A stretch of 23,690 nt of DNA from a virus, in the IMG/VR virus record IMGVR_UViG_3300009433_000057, positions 1-23,690 of that record. One strand, given 5' to 3'. The translations under genes and the position numbers were made by a program. The notes beneath the pieces are model-generated. The model saw only the letters and a program-made list of their open reading frames with translations, searched no databases and had not been told where the DNA came from. Shown here piece after piece: positions 16,701 to 23,597 of this stretch (positions are counted from its first letter, which is position 1; every line of letters begins with the position of its first letter).

Positions 16701-17220
16701 CACTTGCTTCACCACTACCCGCTGTAATTGCTGTACCAAATGCTAACGGTATACCAACATAAGGTATAAACGCAGGGGCATACGTACCCGCTACAGACCC
16801 TAACGTCTCACCAAACTTACCTGCTTTCGAGCCTTCTAAACCAAGATCTGGTTGTATCTTTCGTTGTACACCGTAAGATAAGCTTTTAATAAATTCTGAT
16901 GCGTCCTTCTCTGTATCGTCTTCTATTATTCCATACTTGCCTAGCAACGCTGTAGTACCAAGCCCTGATGTTTCAGCAAGGCCTACACCGCCTCGACCTA
17001 TACCTTTGAAGAACTCACCTACCTGATTAGAAAACCCAGAGCCTTCATCAGGTGTGGGTGATTGCCCATATTCAGCTTCGTATTCCGCTGCAAACTGCGT
17101 GTCGTTTTGCCTGATTATAGCATCGATCTGCTGCTGTTCACTCGCGGTAGGTTCATCCCCAGTAATAGTAAAACTGTATTTACGACCACTAAGTTCACTA
17201 GCTTGGACGATGTTACCCAT
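10768..17220 (-). CDS. giant virion/polyvalent protein with zincin motif, 2150 aa
   Basis: The longest gene in the window. The N-terminus (YSFTITGDEPTASEQQQI) and a Gly/Ala-rich helical section (about 65-280, with AYAPAF-type and GGMEGAQEAAANVLQ segments) resemble phage 'large polyvalent proteins'. Residues about 300-390 are an acidic Asp/Thr/Gly/Ser linker; 450-505 are Glu/Lys-rich. A metallopeptidase motif HEAGH occurs at 1021-1025, with FDEFVAEL at 1061-1068 offering the third Glu ligand. The C-terminal third includes LVNLTQIPLVTLPYLGAKYG, an ERVNREAALFAAFRGG helix and hydrophobic Gly-rich stretches. Expected roles are as an internal virion protein ejected with the DNA, possibly cleaving host or phage proteins. 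The ribosome binding site is GAGG 7 nt before ATG. It is the last gene of the leftward operon. Confidence 0.9.
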   Translation of the reverse strand: MGNIVQASELSGRKYSFTITGDEPTASEQQQIDAIIRQNDTQFAAEYEAEYGQSPTPDEGSGFSNQVGEFFKGIGRGGVGLAETSGLGTTALLGKYGIIEDDTEKDASEFIKSLSYGVQRKIQPDLGLEGSKAGKFGETLGSVAGTYAPAFIPYVGIPLAFGTAITAGSGEASERALAAGATDAERDLAIDQGAGVGATELIPFAGPIMKRIKNTGGFSRIKRALIQGGMEGAQEAAANVLQNLIEQGYNLEQELGEGNLEAAGYGGAAGGTVQLLVDLVRPGRARGTVSFDETIGGSTASASGQVQEQEAGDATDTTDTTADDADSAGTGTGDGSGESSVAGGEGVGSGAESTESIVSPDDGPVGGGVLPTDGATDTTGDSADTLAARAIANDPEVLEQSEDFIREELDAKYSPEIIDAIIARRRLSGVPTGGVKSETITEQIKDKAKVQSVEEEAKEKEEETEEEATDESVDMSGLVGKKGDAELDDTIEAATDKSKAKDGPAPAAAGKVGEKNNFNEITTNTLLSQATTINGPQGTRFIDPNDPAGLQNDLIMQQAERDVLVGKFAGWKQKNPELGAFHDELVGDREASSLENYLDTKDLVTLNRLSRKYERQNDPDEVALTSEEQAAFTFFERFERPETALDEIASRTQIRVGDTAPAAVGGTLGGMSITKESGEGQAARAAAFAEPFDQDTAKLAEKWVTSNLSPEATKRYNEQKADVLERLNPKSRKQYKIKTKLQDVEPRPVGRDPETAAAQAEWDTQFADAYTRDGKPKPTQAEAMAAKVKKDEAEAKDTLNDQLEREQVEQERQERLATGISLPSEIEGLSTDVVDLDTESALSKLDRTEFLTKAEERSLNFKTANRANDENALRAMEKLEFRRNSMRAKYREDKNLLASLYGEGLTYEDLTQDRDVSLGLPDLFNKKDALFTQFVTDRNRPLDPTVMTMLEDNNLADALRRYAADANPASRMFAKTFAKYAGNTQVRFENKGEQIAGLFNPKTNTITFNTNVPTTEHTFLHEAGHAVMSSYIANNPQSAPVQTLRKIYNDVKEAFPSAYNFDEFVAELPSNQQMRSTLSELLDPNRYGTAYQRLLEAVRRIFQRIGFELGGKPPVQKSLLEVIDPLVYKLMEPAPTSRDAAPLFQIAHNPNAVDRLFQDATTNSPVFDETAYNKFDELTKQTPKDWSQDKLGTFKGWVLKATPLHYVTRMAEKFSPSAASINNLVNQSGGELQSGYDKVNQVNDGIVKWANKSSKKNIAAWNRINNVGTSYQVNPALSETEARDKYAPDVYKVYEIARKDYKRLQRVDRGEPIRLYHQSQNMFKGLVEDVINAVDTRLEASGVPEQSRAAIRDTFYTNLIKKGKLEPYTPLQREPGDYWLALNAIDPLTGRIERYTDSFQGEQARDRAREVIVADARQNILNAPEGSSARIALESRTQGMSQMSETDALNDILAVESTQELDATSFMRRAPNASFVNELMSKLESSGELSADTKNEIADVILKTLPETSYLQSFRMRKGGDLIKARMGYNEDSIKAISDRSRSLIRQTVNIKYKAKMQQALGKVEKEMNESGGNRIDKNELLNSLRETVKDGPIPERSRASRALTGFGFNMTLGMNISGGLVNLTQIPLVTLPYLGAKYGYPTTMRGIKGAMSLMKNSGGTRTIMGYGTDANNQPIETEVGSGYSISNVDPRNLTNTQRRILNKQDVTPEELQVFIDTGVDLGQFKRSLDHEILDVDRMGGFWSKFNKFTGFIQHHTERVNREAALFAAFRGGLRKLSPEQRANPDLVLKAAQDAVYDTETTNGGIAAAAAPELGRKNIGAVIFMYKRYGVSMIGMLTEMVMKITKGSPADRRLALFQLAGIYGSSGLLAGVYGMPGFGLATTVIDTVMAAMGMDPGGEDDDAKTMARAYLHDGVYRGGVNYFTGVNISSRVGLSELIYRDSMMDRDWPLLFRAIEQLGGPVVGITLNTGRGATQILEGAADGDMNKLRRGIETISPAAIKNMQKAARFAQDGGAYTMDGKPIVADIADGHLVAQFFGFSPSAYSAQMATNSQTMRLQKAILRKRRSIYNMYARAYFDGDVSGLQRAGERIAEYNQRYPGYPILQDNLEKSIRGRIRQRTGAYNGLTLNPRLKNILVEQAERYGDPTIFN
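14146..14160 (-). other. HEAGH zinc-peptidase motif in giant protein
   Basis: These bases encode His-Glu-Ala-Gly-His (residues 1021-1025), the HExxH signature of zincin metallopeptidases. It is preceded by TTEHTFL and followed, about 40 residues later, by a Glu-containing EFVAE segment that would supply the third ligand. Both His and the catalytic Glu are intact. Confidence 0.85.
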
Positions 17221-17232
17221 ATAGCTACCTCG

Positions 17233-20025
17233 TTAACTCGTTAGATTATAGTTTGCATATATATTATCGCTGCTAGGGCTTGTGCGTTCAAGAGACGCAG
17301 TCATTATCATGGCGTTTAACTGATCGTCTTTTTCTTTAATTTGCCGTTTTAACTCGTCAGCCTTATCCGCAGCGCGTCCGTCTGGTGCTATACCCATCGG
17401 AGCTATTATCTCAAGCTGCTTTTGTAGCGCTTCTCTTTGTGAGAGTAGGATACGAGAAGACAGTGTTGCTCCTGTTACTGCGGATCTGCTCGCGGCGGCG
17501 GCTTTAGCTGCATCTATACGTCCTTGAAGTGCAAGTACCTGTAGTTTGTTCTTGTTGTAGCTATTTTTACCTTTTTGTAGCGTACTTGTTCCTGCTTTTA
17601 TAGCTTTAGCAGCGCCCTCGCCAATCGTAGCAGAAGGCATCATAAGTGCTGCACCTGCGTTAGCCAAAGCCATAGCTTTATCAAACTCTTTATCTTTTTC
17701 CAGACCACCAAGGTACTCAGACAAGGCTGCGCTAGATGCCCCAGACTGTTTAGCTGTAGCGGCCTGTTGTGTTTTAAGCATCTCGATTAGTTCATTTACC
17801 TCAGTATTTTCACTTGTTTTTTCTGGATCTGATGGCGATAGGTTCTCTTCTCTAAGTCTTGCTGCATTCTCATCTTTTCGATTTCGTTGAAATTCTTGAA
17901 ACTCGTTAATTTTTTCTGCGCCAAAATCAGTGACTTGATCAAGGACTTCTAAACTTTTCATCCCAGCTTTTTTAGCAAAATTGATGACATCTTCTTGTGT
18001 CATACCGCTCATATCTTCACCCAAGCCTTCAAGATACAGTCTAGCCCTATCGAACCTAGACTGGAGAGTAGGTTTAGCATTCGGATCAGCTCCACCGGGT
18101 ATGCCTTCTTGTTGATTTTCTAGTGTCTGCGCGAACAACGCTCCAAGACCTGAACGACCTCCCCCACCGGGCATAGCCTTTTGTTGATTTTCTATTGTTT
18201 GTGCAAAATAATCTCGCACGGATGATGGTAGATACGCAGTAGAAGGATCGCCGTATACCTCTTCCGGACTTTGATCGAGGTCACCTAACCGTGCATCTTT
18301 GAAATAGTCTGCCGCCCTACCTGATAAGTCAGCCATAGCATCGCCATAGTTTGGTAGTTGACTCCTTGCTATGGCTGGTATTAGCTCGTTTACACTAAAT
18401 GGACTTTCGTTTAAAATTTTAGGGTCTCCAAATTCATCAAAACTACGCTTGGAGCCAAGGAAACGATCACCGAAGTTTAGAGATTCAAGATCAGTTTTAG
18501 GTGTAAGACCTGCTTGTGTCATAGCAAGTTCGTTATTAAGATCTGGTCTATAAGTCCCACCCTCTTTAATCTTAGCTCTGGCTCTGGGGTGGGTCATCAT
18601 TGACATCTCTTCTGGCCCATAAACAAAAGGAAGGTCTGTTGCTTCAGAAGCGAGTAACTCTTTAATCTGCGCTGCCTTTTTAGCTTCTGCCTCTTCTAGT
18701 GCCTTACCACCTAACTTAAACGGTTCATCCGCGCTGACTATATTGGCGAATAGTGTATCATCTGAATCTCCCTCGAGATTGATAGCTGGTGGTTGTGATA
18801 CATTAGTCTGAGCTGGACCACCCAATCGTGAGATTTCTTCAGCTACGCTTGGTCGGACTGCGGATTCTGGTGCAACTCCAACTCCGGGTCCAACGGGAAA
18901 CACGTCTGCCCCCGGTGCTATACGTTGACCTGTTGTAAACCCAACGGGCGCGTCAGTCTTTGGAGAGCCAACCTGATCAAGCTTACGAGGAAAGCCGCTA
19001 GTAAATATAGAGTGTACGGGGTTTCCAAATTCGTCAAAACTATCTTTTGGACCAACAGGTAAAGGTTTTATAGGGCCTGTCGGTGTACCTTTTAAGAACT
19101 CAGAAGGTGTGCCTTCTGCAAATAGTGATGTAACGGGCTTATCACCAAACGCATCATAAGTATCTGCTTTAGCAATGGCAGCTTCTGAACTCTTCCTAAT
19201 AGCTTCTAATTCTTCTACACTAAGCGCTTCCGCTGCTTTTTCTCTGTCATCAAAGGTGTAAGCAAAATTAGGGTTAAGTCTAGGGAGATTTCGTTGTAGC
19301 CAATTACCATGTTTTTTGAACAGTATATCTGCTTGTCCATCTTCTAGGGTCTGTGCTAGATCAAGAATTACTTTTGCTTCCTCTTGAGGAAACAGAGTAC
19401 TTAAAACGTTTAAACTTTTGTACGCGGTATCTAGGGTTAAATACGCCCCTGCCCCTAATATTAGATTTGCTGCTTCTACACCCGTTAATCCCACTTCTTT
19501 CAAGGCTTTTTTGACGCCTCTACCTACTTTTAGTTTTTTAGATATCTCTAAAGCTCTTGCAGCGTCTGGGGGTATTGTCTCCATCGCTTCTAAACCTGTC
19601 ATTTCAGGTTCTTTTAATACTCTTGGATTGTAGTCTGTTATATTATTGACGCTATACGGGTTCATTAGAGACATAATATTACTCATTAACGAGGGTGGCT
19701 TACCCGCAGTTTGCATCTTTACTACACCGCCTTCTGCCATTTGTTTGACACCTGTATTCTGTGTGTTGTCCGTCTTTGCATTCATGGCACTAGCTAATTG
19801 TGCTATACCGCCTTGTGGCACTCCTGCAGCGTTGACTACTTCTTGAGCAACGGTGTTTGTATCGTCAGCCGCTTCTCTTCGCGCTTGATCATCGGTCATA
19901 CGTTTTCTGCGGTTTATCTCACTAAGTACAAGAAACTGTGGGTATGTACCACTTTGCATTGCCCTGACGAGCTGTTGTTGTGGTAAGTTTTTTAGATCGT
20001 CTTGCTGCTGTATAATATTTCGCAT
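17233..20025 (-). CDS. large putative internal virion protein with repeats, 930 aa
   Basis: I recall this N-terminal pattern (LPQQQLVRAM, then YPQFLVLSEINRRKRM, residues 14-43) from marine phage virion proteins. A MAEGGVVKM motif (96-104) follows, then a hydrophobic Gly/Ala segment (about 182-215) that could insert into a membrane. The central part is low-complexity and Pro/Gly/Asp-rich, with two repeat families: (T/S)(Y/F)D(A/E)FG(D/N) at 289-295, 329-335 and 528-534, and FAQT(I/L)ENQQ at 607-615 and 631-639. The C-terminus has charged coiled coils and an Ala-rich helix (FDKAMALANAGAALMMPSA, 781-799). It probably acts in DNA ejection next to the giant protein, 12 nt upstream of that gene. 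The TAATG start overlaps the 287-aa gene's stop. Function not proven. Confidence 0.85.
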   Translation of the reverse strand: MRNIIQQQDDLKNLPQQQLVRAMQSGTYPQFLVLSEINRRKRMTDDQARREAADDTNTVAQEVVNAAGVPQGGIAQLASAMNAKTDNTQNTGVKQMAEGGVVKMQTAGKPPSLMSNIMSLMNPYSVNNITDYNPRVLKEPEMTGLEAMETIPPDAARALEISKKLKVGRGVKKALKEVGLTGVEAANLILGAGAYLTLDTAYKSLNVLSTLFPQEEAKVILDLAQTLEDGQADILFKKHGNWLQRNLPRLNPNFAYTFDDREKAAEALSVEELEAIRKSSEAAIAKADTYDAFGDKPVTSLFAEGTPSEFLKGTPTGPIKPLPVGPKDSFDEFGNPVHSIFTSGFPRKLDQVGSPKTDAPVGFTTGQRIAPGADVFPVGPGVGVAPESAVRPSVAEEISRLGGPAQTNVSQPPAINLEGDSDDTLFANIVSADEPFKLGGKALEEAEAKKAAQIKELLASEATDLPFVYGPEEMSMMTHPRARAKIKEGGTYRPDLNNELAMTQAGLTPKTDLESLNFGDRFLGSKRSFDEFGDPKILNESPFSVNELIPAIARSQLPNYGDAMADLSGRAADYFKDARLGDLDQSPEEVYGDPSTAYLPSSVRDYFAQTIENQQKAMPGGGGRSGLGALFAQTLENQQEGIPGGADPNAKPTLQSRFDRARLYLEGLGEDMSGMTQEDVINFAKKAGMKSLEVLDQVTDFGAEKINEFQEFQRNRKDENAARLREENLSPSDPEKTSENTEVNELIEMLKTQQAATAKQSGASSAALSEYLGGLEKDKEFDKAMALANAGAALMMPSATIGEGAAKAIKAGTSTLQKGKNSYNKNKLQVLALQGRIDAAKAAAASRSAVTGATLSSRILLSQREALQKQLEIIAPMGIAPDGRAADKADELKRQIKEKDDQLNAMIMTASLERTSPSSDNIYANYNLTS
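18091..18207 (-). repeat. tandem 72-nt repeat inside 930-aa gene
   Basis: Two copies of a unit encoding FAQT(I/L)ENQQ(K/E)(A/G)(M/I)PGG lie at 18163-18207 and 18091-18135, offset by exactly 72 nt (24 codons). At DNA level the stretch TTGTTGATTTTCTA (plus strand) is identical in both copies (18109-18122 and 18181-18194). This points to a fairly recent tandem duplication. Confidence 0.8.
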
Positions 20026-20888
20026 TACATCATCCCACGATAGAGACCTAACCCTGCTATACCTGCACCTAGTGCTTGCTGCATCGGGTTGTAGTTTTGG
20101 AAGTTAGATACTTCTTTATTCGGTGCTATTGGTACACCTTGCAGTATGTTAGACAAGAAACCTAACTGATCTTTGTTAAAGTTTTGTTGCGTTAGGAAGT
20201 CTTGATACCCCATATCCATACCTGCCTGTTGCTCACCTAGCTGCTGTTTACCTATGCCTTCTAGTAGCTGTGCGCCTTGAATATCTGCTGCTCTGCGCGA
20301 CCCACCCATTGTAGCTAACTGTCCGAGACCTGTCATACCTACAGACCTGTCTGCATCAAATCCTGCTCTAGCATCTCTAAACGCCGCCTCTCTACCTGCA
20401 GCATCAATGTCGCCTAGCTGTTGAGACAGACCCTCTTGTGCTAGGTAATCATTTACGCCCTGTCTGGAACCACCGAACGCCCCCGCATTTACGGCTTGAG
20501 CATTTCTAGCTGCGCCCATACGGTTAAAATCTTGTATTGCGGAATCCTTCTGCCTACCAACAACGTTCTCCATGTAGGGGTTCATATAATAATCTGCTAC
20601 TTGTCCTGTAAATTGACCGCGCCGTGATATGTCTCGCATACCACTGATTGCTTCATCTAGTTCAGGAAGCCCTTGTCGCGCTACGTCTCGCACCATGTTT
20701 CTAGAGTCAGTTATGTCTTGAAAGTCTCCAGACTGAGCTAACCTTTGACCTTGATAGGGCTGATATTGGTTAAGAGACTCGGCTTCTGTACGCTTTAAAA
20801 GGTTGTCTACATACGGACGTGCATACTCCGGTAACTCAGTAATGTTCGTCTGCGTACTAGACTGCGCTTGTTTATTACCCTTGCCCAT
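20025..20888 (-). CDS. putative virion structural/DNA-ejection protein, 287 aa
   Basis: Matches a protein type I recall from marine podovirus-like phages, with Gln/Gly/Ala/Asp-rich helices. Conserved-looking parts are TELPEYARPYVDNLLKRTEA (18-37), YYMNPYMENVVGRQKDSAIQ (100-119), AGAFGGSRQGVNDYLAQEG (136-154) and a C-terminal Gly-rich helix (QALGAGIAGLGLYRGMM). Its place just after the gp13-like gene and before two very large proteins fits the T7 internal-core (gp14-like) position, but sequence similarity to T7 gp14 cannot be judged here. No signal peptide. The TAATG overlap with the upstream stop indicates coupled translation. Confidence 0.8.
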   Translation of the reverse strand: MGKGNKQAQSSTQTNITELPEYARPYVDNLLKRTEAESLNQYQPYQGQRLAQSGDFQDITDSRNMVRDVARQGLPELDEAISGMRDISRRGQFTGQVADYYMNPYMENVVGRQKDSAIQDFNRMGAARNAQAVNAGAFGGSRQGVNDYLAQEGLSQQLGDIDAAGREAAFRDARAGFDADRSVGMTGLGQLATMGGSRRAADIQGAQLLEGIGKQQLGEQQAGMDMGYQDFLTQQNFNKDQLGFLSNILQGVPIAPNKEVSNFQNYNPMQQALGAGIAGLGLYRGMM

Positions 20889-21328
20889 TAGTCTATCTCC
20901 ATCTTATAAGCAATATAGTCTGGCTTCCATCCATATTTTCTAAGCCAACGACCCCAACCTTCTCTACCGTAACCTTCTAAATACCTGCAATTATGGATTC
21001 TAGCATAGTTAGTTATTCTTTCATGCGCCATAGGTAGCCATTCTTTCATTCTTGTGCCGCCTATCCAGTCCATAGCCATAGCGTTACCCTGCGGATACTC
21101 AATAAGCCTAGTTGTTATAGCTGCTACAACTTCATCATCAGCAGTGTCTATCACAGTCCATAACACTAACTCGTCTTTTAATATGCATCCTAGCACATCG
21201 TTTACTTCATACTTACCTTTTGCCGTAAAAACAGATCGCTTTAATACTTTAGCTACATTAGGCCATATAGCAGCGGCGTAATCCTTTGGTATTGGAGAAA
21301 ATATCAAACCTGTTTGTACGTCTTTCAT
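20888..21328 (-). CDS. GNAT-fold protein, T7 gp13-like, 146 aa
   Basis: The length, alternating strands and closing segment (CRYLEGYGREGWGRWLRKYG, then WKPDYIAYKMEI) fit the acetyltransferase-like (GNAT) fold seen in T7 internal virion protein A (gp13) relatives of marine podoviruses. A clear acetyl-CoA-binding (Q/R)xxGx(G/A) signature is not visible, so it may be a structural or scaffold-like derivative instead of an active enzyme. ATG 21328 overlaps the stop of the 410-aa gene (ATGA). T7 gp13 is needed for virion assembly, which fits the position just before the ejection proteins. Confidence 0.8.
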   Translation of the reverse strand: MKDVQTGLIFSPIPKDYAAAIWPNVAKVLKRSVFTAKGKYEVNDVLGCILKDELVLWTVIDTADDEVVAAITTRLIEYPQGNAMAMDWIGGTRMKEWLPMAHERITNYARIHNCRYLEGYGREGWGRWLRKYGWKPDYIAYKMEID

Positions 21329-22557
21329 GCTAAAGCTTTACTCATAATACCTTCGGCGTCTATTTGTTTTGGTTGTATACGTGAGCCTGTTGCTGCTTTT
21401 CTAACTTCTTCTCGCATCTTGTCTAGTTTCTTTGCTCCTGCATCACTAGAGCCATTGCCTATCATAGCAACTGTTGGAGCATCTACCATATACTCGTCTT
21501 TACTGGCTAGTAAGTCTTGTTGTCCGTCTATGGTTGCAGGTACTGAGTCGCTCATACCGTCACCACCACCTTGTACTTGCCCATCCATTTTCCCAGTTAC
21601 ATTGTCATACTCACCGTCACGTACGTCTGTGACTAAGTCTTTTAGCGCCTCTTCGCCGTATTCATTTACAAACATAGCAAGTGCTACAGACGCTTGCTTT
21701 TCAGGTATATTACCTTTTAGGGCGTTTACAGCGTTTACGATAATGTCTTTTTCGTTAACGTCAGGCATGTTCATTTGTTCTTCTGGCATGTCTCCGCCTT
21801 TGGCAAAAGTAGCTAGGCCACCCTCAGACAACATCGTGGGGTTTACATAATCTGTCATACCGCCTTGATTTAAATACCGTGTTTCTAACTCACCTGCCGA
21901 TGGATTTGCAAAACCATAGTTAAATTCTGGGTCTACACCCGGCCTATATCCTGCAAAAGGTGTATTTATGTTTTGTTGGATAGGTACTGTTTCTCTAGGC
22001 TGAAAAGGTGTTCTTGCAGCCATGTCATTACCTTGTTGATTAGAAGCATCGGCAAACATTGCGCCACCTGCTGTACCTGCTGCAGCTAGTGGGTTAGCCA
22101 TTGCTGTTTTAGCGCCTTGTGACAGAGCGCCCATTATGTTTTGCCCTGCTGATTGTAAACCTTCTTTTCCAAGCCCCTTATCAAACAGCGTTGTAGGAGT
22201 TCCTGTAGGTACTGCCAACTTTGTAGCGAAACCTGCAGTAGTATCTCCGCCTAAGTTTTCGGCTAATTGCATAAAACCTTCAGGTGCTTTTCGTAGACCT
22301 GCATCTAGAGCCGCAGAACTTGCTTGTGCAGATGTAGCCACAGGTTTTGACAAACCACCTAGTAATTTACCACCAAAGTAAGAAGTAAGACCTGTACCTA
22401 GAGCTTCCTCAAAAGAATCCCCTTGTAATAAACTACCGATTCCAGAACCAAAAGCTCCTGCTACAACAGGGTTTGCCAGCATCGCTGTTACCCCCGTACC
22501 TGCTAAACTCGGCAATAGTGCTGAACCTAAAAAGCTACCTAAAAGGGGAAGTACCAT
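21325..22557 (-). CDS. virion protein with DGMSDS motif, 410 aa
   Basis: I recall this type from marine phages; its function is unknown. The N-terminus (1-65) is hydrophobic and Gly/Ala-rich, like a membrane-seeking or phage-internal segment. A Gly-Gly motif series follows at 227-255 (RYLNQGGM, MLSEGGL, FAKGGD). The C-terminal region has QGGGDGMSDSVPATIDG (329-345), then EYMVDAPTVAMIGNGSSDAG (355-374) and a Lys/Glu-rich helix. DGMSDS and IGNGSSDAGA are the recurrent signature. ATG 22557 has GGAG 6 nt upstream; two in-frame TTG codons further upstream are less likely starts. A candidate promoter lies just upstream. Confidence 0.85.
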   Translation of the reverse strand: MVLPLLGSFLGSALLPSLAGTGVTAMLANPVVAGAFGSGIGSLLQGDSFEEALGTGLTSYFGGKLLGGLSKPVATSAQASSAALDAGLRKAPEGFMQLAENLGGDTTAGFATKLAVPTGTPTTLFDKGLGKEGLQSAGQNIMGALSQGAKTAMANPLAAAGTAGGAMFADASNQQGNDMAARTPFQPRETVPIQQNINTPFAGYRPGVDPEFNYGFANPSAGELETRYLNQGGMTDYVNPTMLSEGGLATFAKGGDMPEEQMNMPDVNEKDIIVNAVNALKGNIPEKQASVALAMFVNEYGEEALKDLVTDVRDGEYDNVTGKMDGQVQGGGDGMSDSVPATIDGQQDLLASKDEYMVDAPTVAMIGNGSSDAGAKKLDKMREEVRKAATGSRIQPKQIDAEGIMSKALA

Positions 22558-22573
22558 ATTAATCTCCAACAAG

Positions 22574-22599
22574 TCTGTGTGTATAATAGCATCTGTGTG
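22574..22599. repeat. 8-bp direct repeats flanking -10 box
   Basis: TCTGTGTG occurs at 22574-22581 and again at 22592-22599 (18-base spacing), on either side of the putative -10 hexamer of the leftward promoter. This is a candidate pair of regulator half-sites. Confidence 0.4.
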
Positions 22600-22611
22600 C
22601 TAAGATATCCA
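22583..22611 (-). promoter_or_regulatory. putative extended -10 promoter
   Basis: On the leftward strand TGGATA (22611-22606, four of six -35 bases) is followed after 17 nt by TATTAT (22588-22583, five of six -10 bases). The -10 is preceded by TGC (22591-22589), an extended -10 element. Transcription would start just before the 410-aa gene, about 20 nt upstream of its ATG. Part of the -35 lies within the end of the endolysin gene. It could raise expression of the virion genes relative to lysis genes. Unproven. Confidence 0.4.
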
Positions 22612-23217
22612 CTCATAAATCTTCTTTGTTTCTTTCTTACGATGGTCTAATCCAGTATAACCACCATTTATACGTTTAGTCAGTTTTTTTATAGCGTCAT
22701 CGTTGACACCTTCGTCACATATTTTCCATAAGTTATTCTTCTTAAAGAACCACAGAGCCGTGTCCATTGCATAGTCTTCTTCTAGTAGCTTTGGATTTTC
22801 TAGAACTTCTGGTACACGCATGTCTGAAGCAAAGGCTCGGACGTTGTTATATCCGGTTAATTGTAAAAATCCTCGGCCTATGTAGGCGCTAGATTTTTCT
22901 TTCGTGTCGTTCCCCATCCTGCCAAAATACACGTTCTCAGCCAGTGCTTTTGGGTTTTTGGCAAACGGCTCCGCGCTCTCTTCTGTAGGGAAACGGCTAG
23001 GCCATACTTTCATCATAGCCTCTACGGAGTAGTTTAGGTTCTCTCTTGTGTATCTAAACGTACCGCTTTCATGTACCACCTGCCCTAGCAAATGTGCGCC
23101 TCTTTCTGGAGACAACTCGTAGTGTGTTACTATTGCCTTTGCTGTATTGGGACCAAACGCACCATCAGGCGATACACCACACTTCTCCTGTAACTGTTTT
23201 AATGCTTCAAACGCCAT
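22600..23217 (-). CDS. GH19 chitinase-type endolysin, 205 aa
   Basis: Peptidoglycan-degrading lysozyme of glycoside hydrolase family 19. A short peptidoglycan-binding-like start (LQEKCGVSPDGAFGPNTAKA, 9-28) precedes the catalytic domain. The two catalytic Glu are Glu50 (VVHESGTF) and Glu59 (ENLNYS). Other family marks are VYFGRMGN, YIGRGFLQLTGYNN and a final INGGYTGLDHR motif. No signal peptide or transmembrane segment is visible, so release through the upstream holin is expected. Length is typical of phage GH19 endolysins. The start overlaps the holin stop (TAATG). Confidence 0.95.
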   Translation of the reverse strand: MAFEALKQLQEKCGVSPDGAFGPNTAKAIVTHYELSPERGAHLLGQVVHESGTFRYTRENLNYSVEAMMKVWPSRFPTEESAEPFAKNPKALAENVYFGRMGNDTKEKSSAYIGRGFLQLTGYNNVRAFASDMRVPEVLENPKLLEEDYAMDTALWFFKKNNLWKICDEGVNDDAIKKLTKRINGGYTGLDHRKKETKKIYEWIS

Positions 23218-23597
23218 TATTTTTTCCTAACGAACTGTTTGTACCCTTTCACACCGAAAGAGGCTGAAATTGCAATACCCAAGCTGTAAAAATACCAGTC
23301 TGGTGCTTTATGAAGCTGTTCAAAGCCTCTATCTACAATACCCTCTGCACCCGGAATAAATGCAAGCACAAGTGGAATTGACAACACAATAACGAAAAAT
23401 TCGTCTTTCCAGCTTGAACCGCTGTTCTCCGCCATGACGCGTTCCCAATCAGCCACAGACGTCTTTTCAGATAATAATATCTTAGCTTTCGCTTCGGCTT
23501 CTGTAAGCTTTAACTTGGCTTCAGCAGCTTGCTTTGTAGTCTTGGCATCAATCCATGACCCTGCCAAACTTGCTAGTGGTGTTAAAAACTGTAACAT
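23217..23597 (-). CDS. holin (3TM-type), 126 aa
   Basis: A small membrane protein directly before the endolysin. The N-terminal part (residues 1-16) is moderately hydrophobic. An Ala/Lys/Glu helix (KQAAEAKLKLTEAEAKAK, 22-39) leads to a SSWKDEFFVIVLSIPLVLAF segment (61-80), the family-like entry to the first clear transmembrane helix. A final hydrophobic stretch (WYFYSLGIAISASFGVKGYK, 101-120) would be another. The pattern fits the marine-phage holins of the 3TM holin family. It should form lesions in the inner membrane to release the endolysin. The ribosome binding site is GGAG, 9 nt before the ATG. Confidence 0.85.
   Translation of the reverse strand: MLQFLTPLASLAGSWIDAKTTKQAAEAKLKLTEAEAKAKILLSEKTSVADWERVMAENSGSSWKDEFFVIVLSIPLVLAFIPGAEGIVDRGFEQLHKAPDWYFYSLGIAISASFGVKGYKQFVRKK

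Noticed and set aside
21314-21850. 178-aa open frame on the plus strand opposite the 410-aa gene
   Set aside because: Ser/Pro-rich shadow of a Gly/Asp-rich gene, with no supporting signals.
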